A DNA stretch of 64,000 nt, from positions 1 through 64,000 of the IMG/VR virus record IMGVR_UViG_3300042879_003909; one strand, 5' to 3'. Source of the stretch: a virus. The position numbers and the translations under genes are program-made. The notes beneath the pieces were generated by a model. The model was not told the DNA's origin. It searched no databases and saw only the letters and a program-made list of their open reading frames with translations. This document shows positions 6,399-14,082 of this stretch, in pieces (position 1 is the stretch's first letter; each line of letters opens with the position of its first letter).

Positions 6399-6676
6399 AT
6401 GTTTACTACTAGATCGGGCTCTAGATTACAATTACCGGTATATACTCTTACTACGTTCTTTTTTAATTTAAAGAAGTAGGAGTCAATTCTAGTCTTATCC
6501 GGGCCTTCTTCCGGGCATGGAACTAAATGATAAATAAACACCCGCCCCCTCTGGATGCCATTACTATTCCATCCTTCATAGAGTGTTACTTTCTCTATGT
6601 ATATTTTAGATGGTTTATTATATTTCCTGTATATAGCATTTAATAGACTGGTCTGTTGTTCTTTAGTCATAGGCAC
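6395..6676 (-). CDS. hypothetical protein, 93 aa
   Basis: MPMTKEQQTSLLNAIYRK start; basic, beta-rich C-terminal half. Overlaps the upstream 90-aa gene by 10 nt. Has CCGGGCC/CCGGGCA sites typical of resident genes. Confidence 0.6.
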   Translation of the reverse strand: MPMTKEQQTSLLNAIYRKYNKPSKIYIEKVTLYEGWNSNGIQRGRVFIYHLVPCPEEGPDKTRIDSYFFKLKKNVVRVYTGNCNLEPDLVVNI

Positions 6677-6939
6677 TCCAATATGATTTTAATAATCTCG
6701 GCGTAAATTTTAACTTCTTCCGGGGTACACTCAACACCATTCTCTGCCAGCGTGTTTCTCCATTGTATCAAATCTTGCTTCTGAAGTAAAGATATGCGGG
6801 CTGCATATAATAAGAAATTATCGTCATTTTCTATGTTATTTTTTATCTTTTGGGCCATTTCGTAGCCCTTTTTTAATTGTTTATCGCTTGTTTTAGGAAA
6901 AATCTTTAAAATTCTTTGTTCAAAATGCTCAAAATTCAT
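6667..6939 (-). CDS. hypothetical helical protein, 90 aa
   Basis: MNFEHFEQRILKIFPK start. AAGAGG ribosome site; promoter just upstream (6962-6989). First gene of the long leftward chain of overlapping small ORFs. Function unknown. Confidence 0.65.
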   Translation of the reverse strand: MNFEHFEQRILKIFPKTSDKQLKKGYEMAQKIKNNIENDDNFLLYAARISLLQKQDLIQWRNTLAENGVECTPEEVKIYAEIIKIILECL

Positions 6940-6961
6940 TATTTTATACCTCTTAGGAGCA

Positions 6962-6989
6962 ATTATAAGCCCAAAACAACAAAAGTCAA
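6962..6989 (-). promoter_or_regulatory. sigma70-like promoter
   Basis: TTGACT, 16-bp spacer, TATAAT. Starts the chain of small genes from 6939 leftward. Confidence 0.65.
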
Positions 6990-7203
6990 GCCTATTTTTT
7001 CAAAAAAGGCCCAAATTTTGCTTATAACGCATTTTTTTAAAATATGACTCAGGAGCCTTGACAACCATAAAAAGTGCGTTAGAATTGAAATATGAAAGTC
7101 AACTGACTGCTCCGTATGGGTCCGCTCTTAATACTAGGAGTTTAACAATTCTGTTTTTTATATAAAGAGAAATTCAACTGACTAATCAGGAATGGGGCGC
7201 TCT

Positions 7204-7473
7204 TTATACTAGGGCCTTAACATCGCCAATAACTATGTCTATTTTTTCCTTTATTTCAGAAATGACATCTTGTTTAGATCGTCCTTCTGTAAAAACGAAA
7301 ATACAAAATACGCCCCGGGCCCTAAGCTGTCTCTCTATTTCGTCATATTGGTCCTTAGAGCAATCACACAGCATATATAAGTTTACCATGTTCTGCTCGA
7401 AAAGTCCACTGAAAATTCTGGACCACATTGGCTTATTTTTTATATAAATATCATAATCAACAATAACGTTCAT
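7204..7473 (-). CDS. HAD-like small protein, 89 aa
   Basis: Begins MNVIVDYDIYIKNKP; the D-x-D pair (D6, D8) after a hydrophobic strand fits HAD motif I. The end EKIDIVIGDVKALV fits the motif IV strand (I-V-I-G-D). A strand with a Cys/Asp pair (MLCDCSKD) sits where motif II is expected. Far shorter than a full HAD phosphatase, so it may be a minimal phage version or a non-catalytic relative. The start lacks a good ribosome site. Confidence 0.4.
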   Translation of the reverse strand: MNVIVDYDIYIKNKPMWSRIFSGLFEQNMVNLYMLCDCSKDQYDEIERQLRARGVFCIFVFTEGRSKQDVISEIKEKIDIVIGDVKALV

Positions 7474-8042
7474 TAGAGCACTGCACCCCCCTTCTACAAT
7501 ATAGTAACCGAAATGGGGGCCGTTTTTAACGTTTTTCTGTTGTCTTTTCCTCTTCTTGTGTATATTATATATTGATCGAAGGTCTTTCTAGACTGTATTA
7601 CCTCTGATTAAAATAAAGGCCGTGGACAAGTGGGCTGACGGGAGTCGCCGGTGCTTGTTGGGTTTCCGGTCTTCCCTTATGTATTACGGAATAGAGGAAC
7701 AATAACTATTTATTGTAAAGTTCAGGCCAGTTGGGTAGCCAGACCCGACAGTAACCGCCATCCAAAGTTCAAGGATGGAGCCCGGTGGAACATGTCTCCT
7801 CGCAAGAATGCCGTTGATAGAAGTATTAGTTCCAAATAAACCCTAGCTCTGCTGCGGAGCAACTAGGTGGTTCATGCCCCTTACGGGGTCTCACTAATAC
7901 GATATCAGAACTTGAATCTATAAGACTTTCAATGGGGTTTGTAAAAATACATAGTAATACCTATATAATACATATATAGATATATACTAAGTATCTGATA
8001 CATGAACCTAAAAACCGGCGGTGTGACCAAAGCTAAAATTTA
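7474..8042. other. non-coding region with structured-RNA signatures
   Basis: No convincing gene. On the + strand there is a D-arm-like hairpin (GGC-CAGTTGGGTA-GCC), a 6-bp hairpin CCATCC/GGATGG and, at 7823-7900, a closed multi-hairpin element (see that entry). Confidence 0.4.
7823..7900. ncRNA. tRNA-sized structured element, 78 nt
   Basis: A perfect 7-bp terminal stem (GTATTAG with CTAATAC) encloses a hairpin GCTC-TGCTGCG-GAGC and a hairpin CCCC-TTA-CGGGG. The terminal stem and length are tRNA-like, but no anticodon or T arm could be fitted on either strand, so identity and strand are open. Confidence 0.3.
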
Positions 8043-8282
8043 TCATAAATTTACTCTTGGAAACTGAGGTTCGTCGGATTCAAACAGGTGCACCCGGGCC
8101 CATCTCTTGTTGTTAGGAGCCCCATTCTGATAGTCTCCAGCGTCGTTCTTATAAGCTCTACTCCTATAGAACGTAATACTCCCATCGGCCCTGTCATGCC
8201 TTCTCTGATAGACGTAATCACCTATAAGCATGTAAGATACCTCAACCATCTGACCACCATTTTCCGGGGGCGTAATAAACAT
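8043..8282 (-). CDS. hypothetical protein, 79 aa
   Basis: MFITPPENGGQMVEVSYM start with AAAGGA ribosome site. Basic, rich in Y and R. Not recognised. A conserved upstream hairpin/promoter-like element precedes it (8300-8370). Confidence 0.6.
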   Translation of the reverse strand: MFITPPENGGQMVEVSYMLIGDYVYQRRHDRADGSITFYRSRAYKNDAGDYQNGAPNNKRWARVHLFESDEPQFPRVNL

Positions 8283-8397
8283 ATGTTTTTCCTTTATATA
8301 AAAATGAAATTTAGCTGACTGCTCTCGATAGGTCTGCCCTTAGTAGTAGGGGCTTAACATCCCGTAGATAAAAAAAGGAGAAATGAATCTCCTAAAA

Positions 8398-8468
8398 ATC
8401 CCCCATGCGGAATCGAACCACAATTTCGAAGGTACAAGCTTCGCGTAATACCATTATACCATAAGGGA
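8398..8468 (-). tRNA. tRNA-Thr (anticodon TGT)
   Basis: Full cloverleaf in 71 nt: acceptor TCCCTTA/TGGGGGA (two G-U), D arm GTA-TAATGGTAT-TAC, anticodon arm CGAAG-CTTGTAC-CTTCG with U33 and anticodon TGT, T arm TGTGG-TTCGATT-CCGCA, discriminator T; CCA not encoded. Its own promoter lies at 8477-8504. Confidence 0.9.
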
Positions 8469-8476
8469 GTGTATGT

Positions 8477-8504
8477 ATTATACACCAGAAAACCGAAAAG
8501 TCAA
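8477..8504 (-). promoter_or_regulatory. sigma70-like promoter for tRNA-Thr
   Basis: TTGACT, 16 bp, TATAAT. The -35 box is embedded in the recurrent element GAGCAGTCAGTTGACT. Confidence 0.7.
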
Positions 8505-8576
8505 CTGACTGCTCTAAATAGGTCCGCCCTTATTAATAGGGAAATAACACCCCCTACAAGAGGGGGCGTTTTCAGC

Positions 8577-8768
8577 TCATGCACCTACGATAAAATTCAT
8601 ATATCTAGGCCGGGCGATCTGTATATTCGAAATATTTTCATACTTCTCAGACAGTTCTTCCCTGCATGCTATTTCATCAACACGGGGGTCATTCTTAACC
8701 CATTCTATGATATCATAAGTAATACCAATAGCTCCAGCCCGTCGTCCGTTAAAAACTACTTCTGTCAT
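8577..8768 (-). CDS. hypothetical protein, 63 aa
   Basis: Start ATG at 8768 (MTEVVFNGRRAGAIG) chosen for its GAGG ribosome site and 10-nt spacing from the upstream stop; a longer frame to 8813 lies inside the upstream gene. Function unknown. Confidence 0.6.
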   Translation of the reverse strand: MTEVVFNGRRAGAIGITYDIIEWVKNDPRVDEIACREELSEKYENISNIQIARPRYMNFIVGA

Positions 8769-8778
8769 TTTATACCCT

Positions 8779-8949
8779 CTATTGAGTTTCGAATGCGCCC
8801 TGAATTTCTTCAAGGCGCTCTACACGTTCACTAATTTCCTGAAAGAACTTCCTGTCCTGCTGGTAACTATACCATGACATGGCAAAAAGCACAATACATA
8901 AAGCAAGAAATAAGTAAGAAAGACACGACATTATTTGTTCAAACTTCAT
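8779..8949 (-). CDS. small membrane protein, 56 aa
   Basis: MKFEQIMSCLSYLFLALC start: one N-terminal membrane segment (about residues 7-26) followed by a charged helix (QEISERVERLEEIQG). Topology resembles small phage membrane proteins such as inner-membrane spanins or holin partners, but it is too short to assign. Confidence 0.6.
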   Translation of the reverse strand: MKFEQIMSCLSYLFLALCIVLFAMSWYSYQQDRKFFQEISERVERLEEIQGAFETQ

Positions 8950-8950
8950 T

Positions 8951-9505
8951 TTATCCTACTCGCTTTCCACACGGCGAACCGTCGAGCCATTCGCATACGC
9001 CCAAAAATTCTTTCGCAATCCACCCGTTAATAACCATGTTGTTTCTGTCACGACTCAGTTCTAATAGATCTAATATCGTGACCTGACGCTCACGTTGCTT
9101 CTCGTCCTTCTGCCGATACCACCTGCCTCTCAACTCATCTCGGTCTTCCCACGTATACGGCACATACTGCGGAGCGATGCGGCGACGATAGGCAAACCCC
9201 ACGCCTTGCTTTTTGTCGCTCCGAAAGTTAATAGATTTTTCCCATCGGTTGCCGTTTAAGAATTGATCACCTTCCTCTACATCTTCGTCAGGATGCAGCA
9301 ATCGCCAGCCTTCTCCGAGGTCTGGTTCGTCCTTACATTTGCTGCATGGACTGTCTTTCCATTCGCTGATGATTTCCGAGTGATATCTAGACAACATAAC
9401 CCCACTCGCCAAACCCCATACTGTATTACGATTATCTATAGCAACTACTTCGAAAGCATAATCACAGTTTTTTACTTTGTAATTCTGTCCAACTTCAACT
9501 TTCAT
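8951..9505 (-). CDS. hypothetical protein, 184 aa
   Basis: Start ATG at 9505 (MKVEVGQNYKVKNCDYAF) lies just downstream of the promoter at 9549-9577; the longer frame to 9616 would start upstream of that promoter. A CSKCKDE segment (C-x-x-C) and a further C-terminal cysteine pair are visible. The middle part, EGWRLLHPDEDVEEGDQF, resembles a segment widespread in phage hypothetical proteins. First gene of a three-gene unit. Confidence 0.65.
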   Translation of the reverse strand: MKVEVGQNYKVKNCDYAFEVVAIDNRNTVWGLASGVMLSRYHSEIISEWKDSPCSKCKDEPDLGEGWRLLHPDEDVEEGDQFLNGNRWEKSINFRSDKKQGVGFAYRRRIAPQYVPYTWEDRDELRGRWYRQKDEKQRERQVTILDLLELSRDRNNMVINGWIAKEFLGVCEWLDGSPCGKRVG

Positions 9506-9548
9506 CCTATACCCCATATCTAAATAGAAAAAAATCTTTAACACACCA

Positions 9549-9577
9549 ATTATAAATATATATCGTATAAAAGTCAA
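9549..9577 (-). promoter_or_regulatory. sigma70-like promoter
   Basis: TTGACT, 17 bp, TATAAT, upstream of 8951-9505. Confidence 0.7.
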
Positions 9578-9611
9578 TAGAACATTAGAAGAAAGGGGAA
9601 GAAAGTTATGT

Positions 9612-9702
9612 ACCACCCATAACTACACCCCCCAACAGAGGGGACCCGGCCGGCCCGGCCCCCCCATTCGGGGGAGCCCCTCTCGGGGCTCCTCCTTTTG
9701 GG
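9612..9702 (-). terminator. GC-rich dyad block
   Basis: Contains the shared core CCCGGCCGGCCCGG flanked by C5-7/G5 runs and a hairpin GAGCCCC-TCTC-GGGGCTC. It lies between the end of one transcription unit and the next promoter, which suggests termination; no strong U tract. Confidence 0.5.
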
Positions 9703-9795
9703 CTACCGTTCATTTCTGCCAGCTAGTACACCGATGATAAACAAAACAGCAATGAACAAAAATACATGTACACTGCCATCTTGACTATACAGCAT
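9703..9795 (-). CDS. single-span membrane peptide, 30 aa
   Basis: MLYSQDGSVHVFLFIAVLF then IIGVLAGRNER: a short extracellular-type start, one membrane helix and a basic tail. The ATG overlaps the stop of the DUF932-like gene by 11 nt, so it is probably coupled to it. Confidence 0.45.
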   Translation of the reverse strand: MLYSQDGSVHVFLFIAVLFIIGVLAGRNER

Positions 9796-10732
9796 TGGCA
9801 TACTCCATAGCTAGCTCCAAGGCAGTATCGTTAGTTTGACCGTTAGGCCCAAACCAGAGCGAACTCATGCGGTTATTAGAGTTACGTGAAGCATCATAGT
9901 TAAGGTACTGATTAACGCTGTTATATGCAGCCCACCAAGTACCGGAAGCGGTCTTCTGATAGTCATGATCGATCAAGTCGATAATGTTGTTCATCGTATT
10001 TTTGGTACGGGTGGACAAATCGGCTTCTTCGACGCGATCCTTACCCAAAACAGCCTTGACGTACTTGCGAACGTCCGATTGGTTGAACATGCGAGAAGCC
10101 AAGAATCGGAACTGTTCGGCAGTCGCCTCAAATTCGGCATCGATATTGTTCATGACTTCATGCAACTTATCGAGAGCCATCTTGCTCGACTTGGTATGTC
10201 GAACGCGAACCAACTTGGAGGCATTAGACCCATGAGCCATTGCCAACGTATTGGCACATACGATACGGATAGGCGTATAGCCTACACGAATCGCCAACGT
10301 ACCATCGTGCGAATTGGACAGCATTAGGTACTTTAGCACCTCGTCGCCTGCAACGATTTCCGAAGGGGCTCGGTTGATCTTAGCCATCACCCAAATACGC
10401 TTTCCCTCATCGAGAGAACCGGCGGTTTCTAGGGCAACTTCGCCCGTTTCGATAAACGGGTTAAACCAACTGAAGGCGTCACGATTCTGGAGCGGTTGGT
10501 ATCGTGGGCCGACCACACCAAGAATCTTTGTAACGTCACCGACTTGACGACAAACCGCATTGGCTGGGGCATCGAGACCCGTCTTAGTTACAAGCGGGAG
10601 CAACGAAACGTCCCAATCAAGCCCGGCTAGCTTGATGCCTTCTTCGATGGTTGGCGGGCCGTCGAGAATCTCGCCCAAACCGTGCCAAGGGGTTTCCGTA
10701 ACGCTGAACATGTTTTCAATCATAGCTGGCAT
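9785..10732 (-). CDS. DUF932 / TIGR03299 phage-plasmid protein, 315 aa
   Basis: Family known from phages and plasmids, molecular role unknown. Typical signatures: N-terminal TPWHGLGEIL, central IRVGYTPIRIVCANTLAMA, and C-terminal TWWAAYNSVNQYLNYDAS followed by a SLWFG motif. Length fits the family. Start chosen at 10732 (MPAMIENMF) because it has a GAGAGG ribosome site and sits 40 nt below a clear promoter; the frame is open to 10870, but that part is upstream of the promoter. Confidence 0.85.
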   Translation of the reverse strand: MPAMIENMFSVTETPWHGLGEILDGPPTIEEGIKLAGLDWDVSLLPLVTKTGLDAPANAVCRQVGDVTKILGVVGPRYQPLQNRDAFSWFNPFIETGEVALETAGSLDEGKRIWVMAKINRAPSEIVAGDEVLKYLMLSNSHDGTLAIRVGYTPIRIVCANTLAMAHGSNASKLVRVRHTKSSKMALDKLHEVMNNIDAEFEATAEQFRFLASRMFNQSDVRKYVKAVLGKDRVEEADLSTRTKNTMNNIIDLIDHDYQKTASGTWWAAYNSVNQYLNYDASRNSNNRMSSLWFGPNGQTNDTALELAMEYANAV

Positions 10733-10771
10733 AAAGCACCTCTCAAAACAAAAAATAAACTCAACACTCAA

Positions 10772-10800
10772 ATTATAAGGTAAACACAAACAAAAGTCAA
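10772..10800 (-). promoter_or_regulatory. sigma70-like promoter for DUF932-like gene
   Basis: TTGACT, 17 bp, TATAAT. The -35 box overlaps the last codons of the upstream gene 10797-11036. Confidence 0.7.
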
Positions 10801-11036
10801 TCGAATTCTTCGGAATCTTCTTCGGAATCTTCCGCGAACATCTTATCCCAGCAGGCACCACAAATACCACTGAGAAGCATTTCCCGTTGATCCGCTGGGA
10901 TGTACCATAGGGCGTTTTGAATCAACACGCCACAGTCTTTCCACAGATCGTAGTCTTCCGACATGATTTCGAACTTGACATTCGTACCGCATTGGATACA
11001 ATTACGTGAAATGTCCATTTTGGGTAGTCTAATCAT
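10797..11036 (-). CDS. zinc-finger-like protein, 79 aa
   Basis: MIRLPKMDISRNCIQCG start with AAAGGAG ribosome site. Two C-x-x-C knuckles (CIQC near residue 13, CGACW near residue 62) suggest zinc binding; acidic tail (EDSEEDSEEFD). Confidence 0.7.
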   Translation of the reverse strand: MIRLPKMDISRNCIQCGTNVKFEIMSEDYDLWKDCGVLIQNALWYIPADQREMLLSGICGACWDKMFAEDSEEDSEEFD

Positions 11037-11057
11037 TGCTTTCTCCTTTGTCCTTTC

Positions 11058-11085
11058 ATTGTACAATAAATATCGGCAAAGTCAA
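11058..11085 (-). promoter_or_regulatory. sigma70-like promoter
   Basis: TTGACT, 16 bp with CCGATA, TACAAT; drives 10797-11036. Confidence 0.65.
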
Positions 11086-11118
11086 GGGGCGGGCTTTAAA
11101 AAAAGAAAAAATATTTTA

Positions 11119-11176
11119 TGACCCCCCAGAAGAAGATCCCCCAAAAGAGGGGGCCGGGCCGGCCGGGCCCACCCCA
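11119..11176 (-). terminator. GC-rich dyad block
   Basis: CCCCCAAAAGAGGGGG hairpin plus the CCGGGCCGGCCGGG core, between the end of 11250-11522 and the next promoter. Confidence 0.5.
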
Positions 11177-11249
11177 AAGTAGGGTAAAAAATTTTATAAA
11201 AAAAACCTACGATCTCGCTTCACAGCGATACCGTAGGTCACACAAAGGA

Positions 11250-11522
11250 TCAGAAGAAACGACCCAGAAACTTCGGTAATTTCAAATACCATGCCATTCT
11301 ATCGGAATAGTATTTGCGATAACCTTTACGTTCTCTAAGAGTAACTAATTTAGTTCCTCTGAAGAACTCTGGATCATCTTGCCGGTACTTGCTATGCAAG
11401 TTAAGCCGGGCGTATTGTTGCTTAGTTAACTGTTGAATGTCCTCAATCTTACCAACCCTGAAGCTACCACCGTTTACTGGTTGACAATACCAGCACAAGA
11501 TTACATCGTCTTTTTGTACCAT
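11250..11522 (-). CDS. hypothetical protein, 90 aa
   Basis: MVQKDDVILCWYCQPVNG start, AAGGAG ribosome site. Basic, with one C-x-x-C (CWYC). Single-gene unit with own promoter (11543-11570). Confidence 0.65.
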   Translation of the reverse strand: MVQKDDVILCWYCQPVNGGSFRVGKIEDIQQLTKQQYARLNLHSKYRQDDPEFFRGTKLVTLRERKGYRKYYSDRMAWYLKLPKFLGRFF

Positions 11523-11542
11523 AACTTTCTCCTTATGTCACT

Positions 11543-11570
11543 ATTATACATTATCGGCAAAAGATGTCAA
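11543..11570 (-). promoter_or_regulatory. sigma70-like promoter
   Basis: TTGACA, 16 bp with CCGATAA, TATAAT; both boxes match consensus. Confidence 0.8.
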
Positions 11571-11640
11571 GTACTTTTAGAAAAATCCATGCTAGAAATT
11601 ACCCCAATTAGAATTAAAACAATTAAAAAAATAAATGAAA

Positions 11641-11988
11641 TCATATGAAATCTTTCTTTAGTCTCAATACTTCATAAGTAAGCCCGGTCACCCCTTTAAT
11701 TCTTTGGGGTACGCAAATATTTAATTCTTTTGTTCTTAATGCACCAAACCACCCCTTGTAATATAAAACGACGTTGAGAGTCCAGCCGTCCGGCACGAAA
11801 AATCGCAACCTATCCTTGTTGATATGGTTAACATTATCATAGCGCACAACATAGTCGGAGTCAAGACCTACGGCACGATATGTAACGGGTTTCCATAGCC
11901 ACGATTTGGGCAAATTAACTAAAACCTCATGATGAGATCCCTGCTTTCTAATTAAGACATACGAAAAAAACAATGAACTAAACCACAT
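11641..11988 (-). CDS. hypothetical protein, 115 aa
   Basis: MWFSSLFFSYVLIRKQG start: short hydrophobic N terminus, then a basic beta-rich body. Not recognised. Likely the last gene of the unit starting at 12887. Confidence 0.55.
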   Translation of the reverse strand: MWFSSLFFSYVLIRKQGSHHEVLVNLPKSWLWKPVTYRAVGLDSDYVVRYDNVNHINKDRLRFFVPDGWTLNVVLYYKGWFGALRTKELNICVPQRIKGVTGLTYEVLRLKKDFI

Positions 11989-12054
11989 TTTATTTATCCT
12001 TTATATAAAAAAAGGGGCCCCATTTCTGAGACCCCCCTACTCTGTCGATTTTGC

Positions 12055-12357
12055 TTATTCTTTGTTGTAGACTTTAACGACTTCTACAGCCAAGCCTGAA
12101 ACGGCCTGTGGTGCTTCTAGATCGCCAAGATTAAACTGCAAGCTTGCAGAGGCGTCCTGAGTACCGTCTGTTACGGTATGAACAACGACGTAGTCAGTCT
12201 TTTGTGAAAGTCCTTCTAGAACTACACTATCAACTGCGGCGTCTAGCGTGACTTCAGATACAACACCGCCATCAACGGTCTTGAGCACAACCACCTGAGA
12301 AACAACATCTTGCGAAACCGACAAAACCCAACTTACTTTTACATCTGCTACCATCAT
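12055..12357 (-). CDS. fibronectin type III-like domain protein, 100 aa
   Basis: Single beta-sandwich-like domain: alternating hydrophobic strands (VKVSWVLSVS, SVVLEGLSQKTDYVVVHTV, ASLQF) with the L-x-x-x-T-x-Y-x-V pattern of FN3 repeats. No signal peptide. AAGGAG ribosome site; an ATG one codon in (12354) is equally possible. Confidence 0.55.
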   Translation of the reverse strand: MMVADVKVSWVLSVSQDVVSQVVVLKTVDGGVVSEVTLDAAVDSVVLEGLSQKTDYVVVHTVTDGTQDASASLQFNLGDLEAPQAVSGLAVEVVKVYNKE

Positions 12358-12431
12358 AGATAAATCTCCTTAAAATAAAAAAGTGAAAGCCTACTATATA
12401 ATACCCAAAAACCGGGCACTATAATATTATT

Positions 12432-12602
12432 TTATAATAAAGATTCCACTTCGGAAAGAGTTAATAGCAGACTCATGGTGTCGTTCATTACATTAGCGTG
12501 CCATTCCCCACGTAACTTAACGAAACGGGTACAAGTGTACTCCGAGTTACCCGAACCTTCGGTGAAAACAACAATTTTACTACCAATGCCAAAAAGTTTC
12601 AT
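12432..12602 (-). CDS. small hypothetical protein, 56 aa
   Basis: MKLFGIGSKIVVFTEGSG start, ends LSEVESLL. Three nucleotides separate it from the stop of the upstream gene. SH3-like strand pattern, not assignable. Confidence 0.55.
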   Translation of the reverse strand: MKLFGIGSKIVVFTEGSGNSEYTCTRFVKLRGEWHANVMNDTMSLLLTLSEVESLL

Positions 12603-12605
12603 AAA

Positions 12606-12887
12606 CTATTCTCCTGAACCCTGTAATAAGTTTGACTCTTCTATTGTATCGTCTTGATCTTCTTTGTCAAGCTCGTCAATAAAATTTTCTATAGCATAAT
12701 CAAAAGTTGGTCCGATAGAAGGATACATACTATAAACGTTGTCGTCAACCAACGATCCCCCAGCCTTCCATCGTTCATATTCTTCGGGCGCATAATCTTT
12801 AATAAACTGCTTAATAGACTTATAATCACGCATAAAGTTATTAAACATATCCTGCATTTCATCTGGATCTAAACCTAAGTAGCTCAT
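12606..12887 (-). CDS. acidic hypothetical protein, 93 aa
   Basis: MSYLGLDPDEMQDMFNNF start; strongly acidic, helical N-terminal half. AAAGGA ribosome site; promoter at 12918-12946. First gene of a four-gene unit. Confidence 0.6.
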   Translation of the reverse strand: MSYLGLDPDEMQDMFNNFMRDYKSIKQFIKDYAPEEYERWKAGGSLVDDNVYSMYPSIGPTFDYAIENFIDELDKEDQDDTIEESNLLQGSGE

Positions 12888-12917
12888 ACTATATCCTTTA
12901 TTAAAGTATTTACCTTA

Positions 12918-12946
12918 ATTATACACTAGGGGCCGACTATTGTCAA
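12918..12946 (-). promoter_or_regulatory. sigma70-like promoter
   Basis: TTGACA, 17 bp, TATAAT. Confidence 0.75.
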
Positions 12947-12998
12947 GAGCAAAAACTAAAATCCTACTGACTATTTTCCGTCACGGTCGCCCCTATTA

Positions 12999-13115
12999 TT
13001 AGGGGGATAACAGCCCCAGAAATAGGTTCTTGAAAAACACAACCGTAATAACAAAAAAAGAAACATAAGTCCAGATAATAGAAATAATCTGAATAATTAA
13101 GCTGACTGCTCTCAT
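12999..13115 (-). CDS. single-span membrane protein, 38 aa
   Basis: MRAVSLIIQIISIIWTY start; nearly the whole chain (residues 4-32) is hydrophobic. GGAGGACAAT ribosome site and promoter immediately upstream. Could be a holin-like or toxin-like peptide, but there is no supporting neighbour. Confidence 0.6.
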   Translation of the reverse strand: MRAVSLIIQIISIIWTYVSFFVITVVFFKNLFLGLLSP

Positions 13116-13128
13116 ATTGTCCTCCAGT

Positions 13129-13156
13129 ATTATACTATATCGGCCTTTACTGTCAA
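13129..13156 (-). promoter_or_regulatory. sigma70-like promoter
   Basis: TTGACA, 16 bp with CCGATA, TATAAT; leader to the 38-aa gene is very short. Confidence 0.75.
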
Positions 13157-13189
13157 TAGCTTGAGAATATTTTTTCTTTATTTTAAGCC

Positions 13190-13246
13190 CCACTTTAGAG
13201 GGGGCCCGGCCGGCCCGGTCCCCCCTTTCGGGGGGATCTTGGTGGC
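13190..13246 (-). terminator. GC-rich dyad block
   Basis: GGGGGCCCGGCCGGCCCGG core followed on the + strand by CCCCCC-TTTC-GGGGGG. Confidence 0.5.
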
Positions 13247-13280
13247 ATACATAAAAAAAGGGGCCCTCCGTCGAGAGCCC

Positions 13281-13361
13281 CTAAGTTATAGTTATATGTT
13301 TGGCTTGTAGCTTACCGCAGTATCTACAATTTTTAAACTCTTGCGAGTGCCAGATTCTTAA
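13281..13361 (-). pseudogene. zinc-knuckle ORF fragment
   Basis: 26 codons LRIWHSQEFKNCRYCGKLQA... ending HITIT, with a C-x-x-C knuckle, right after an in-frame TGA and with no start codon. Looks like the tail of a broken gene; low confidence. Confidence 0.25.
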
Positions 13362-13418
13362 TCACTCACCACTATTTTTTCTCTTTCAAGTGGGTCAAGG
13401 TGGGCGAATTATTAGGTT

Positions 13419-13507
13419 TATCCCGAAACCGGATGTTTAAAGTTGTCCCAAAACCGGCCTTTTTACCTCACCGAGAGGCGTTTTAGGTTGTCGCTAACCG
13501 GATGCCT
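13419..13507. repeat. three imperfect direct repeats
   Basis: Units like GGTTTATCCCGAAACCGGAT, AGTTGTCCCAAAACCGGCC and GGTTGTCGCTAACCGGATGC, at about 13419, 13442 and 13484. They share a GTTGTC-C-AAACCGG consensus in an otherwise non-coding stretch (13,250-13,590). Confidence 0.5.
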
Positions 13508-13589
13508 CGCCATCGGCCCAAATGGCATTTACTTTTTAACGTGACAAAGGCTAACGACACGGATGGTTAAGCCATCAGCTTTCCGGAAG

Positions 13590-13797
13590 TTGCTAGTGCT
13601 GGAATCGAACCAACATACAACCATTCTAGCAAACGGCTATTCGCTGCATTACCACGTTGCCAACGTCTCCCATTTTTGCTTCATATGCAAATAGGATGCT
13701 GGGATTTTGCACCCTTGTTTTAACGAGAAGAAGGGCCCTTTTTCTAATTCTCCGACCAGCTCTAGACTGGATTGGCAGCTTCTCTTCCTCTCTTTTT
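13590..13797 (-). tRNA. tRNA-like region, unresolved
   Basis: The sense strand has one clear T arm (GTTGG-TTCGATT-CCAGC, 13598-13614) with a short closing stem TTGCTAG/CTAGCAA, a D-arm-like GCA-ACGTGGTAA-TGC, and near its 5' end a hairpin CCAG-TCTAGAG-CTGG. A promoter (13798-13825) begins the transcript and there is no protein gene. Possibly two degenerate or interrupted tRNAs. Confidence 0.35.
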
Positions 13798-13825
13798 ATT
13801 ATACCACTATCTTTATCGTTGTCAA
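13798..13825 (-). promoter_or_regulatory. sigma70-like promoter for tRNA-like region
   Basis: TTGACA, 16 bp, TATAAT. Confidence 0.75.
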
Positions 13826-13835
13826 GTACAAACTA

Positions 13836-14072
13836 TCAAAATCCTACGAATTCCATCTCAAGATCAATAGAAGCCAGTCTAGCTATTGAACCATTTTTAA
13901 GTTTAGCTGTTACTTCACCGGTTGAGTCACAAATGGATTGAATTTCAGCATCTTCTAAATCTTGTTCCGTATACGATACATCTTCCAATTCAGCATCATC
14001 AATCCATGCGGTTCCATCATTGCAGTAATAGTCAGCCCTGATTGAATACTTCCAGCCGTTGATTGGTTTCAT
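13836..14072 (-). CDS. acidic hypothetical protein, 78 aa
   Basis: MKPINGWKYSIRADYYC start. Acidic, beta-rich. Ten nucleotides behind the upstream gene. Not recognised. Confidence 0.6.
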   Translation of the reverse strand: MKPINGWKYSIRADYYCNDGTAWIDDAELEDVSYTEQDLEDAEIQSICDSTGEVTAKLKNGSIARLASIDLEMEFVGF

Positions 14073-14082
14073 TGTTAGCCCT

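Noticed and set aside
7651-7839. Plus ORF of 62 aa
   Set aside because: Lies across the structured-RNA region, lacks a ribosome site and runs against the local gene direction.
9965-10778. Plus ORFs opposite the DUF932-like gene
   Set aside because: Shadow frames of a well-supported family gene.
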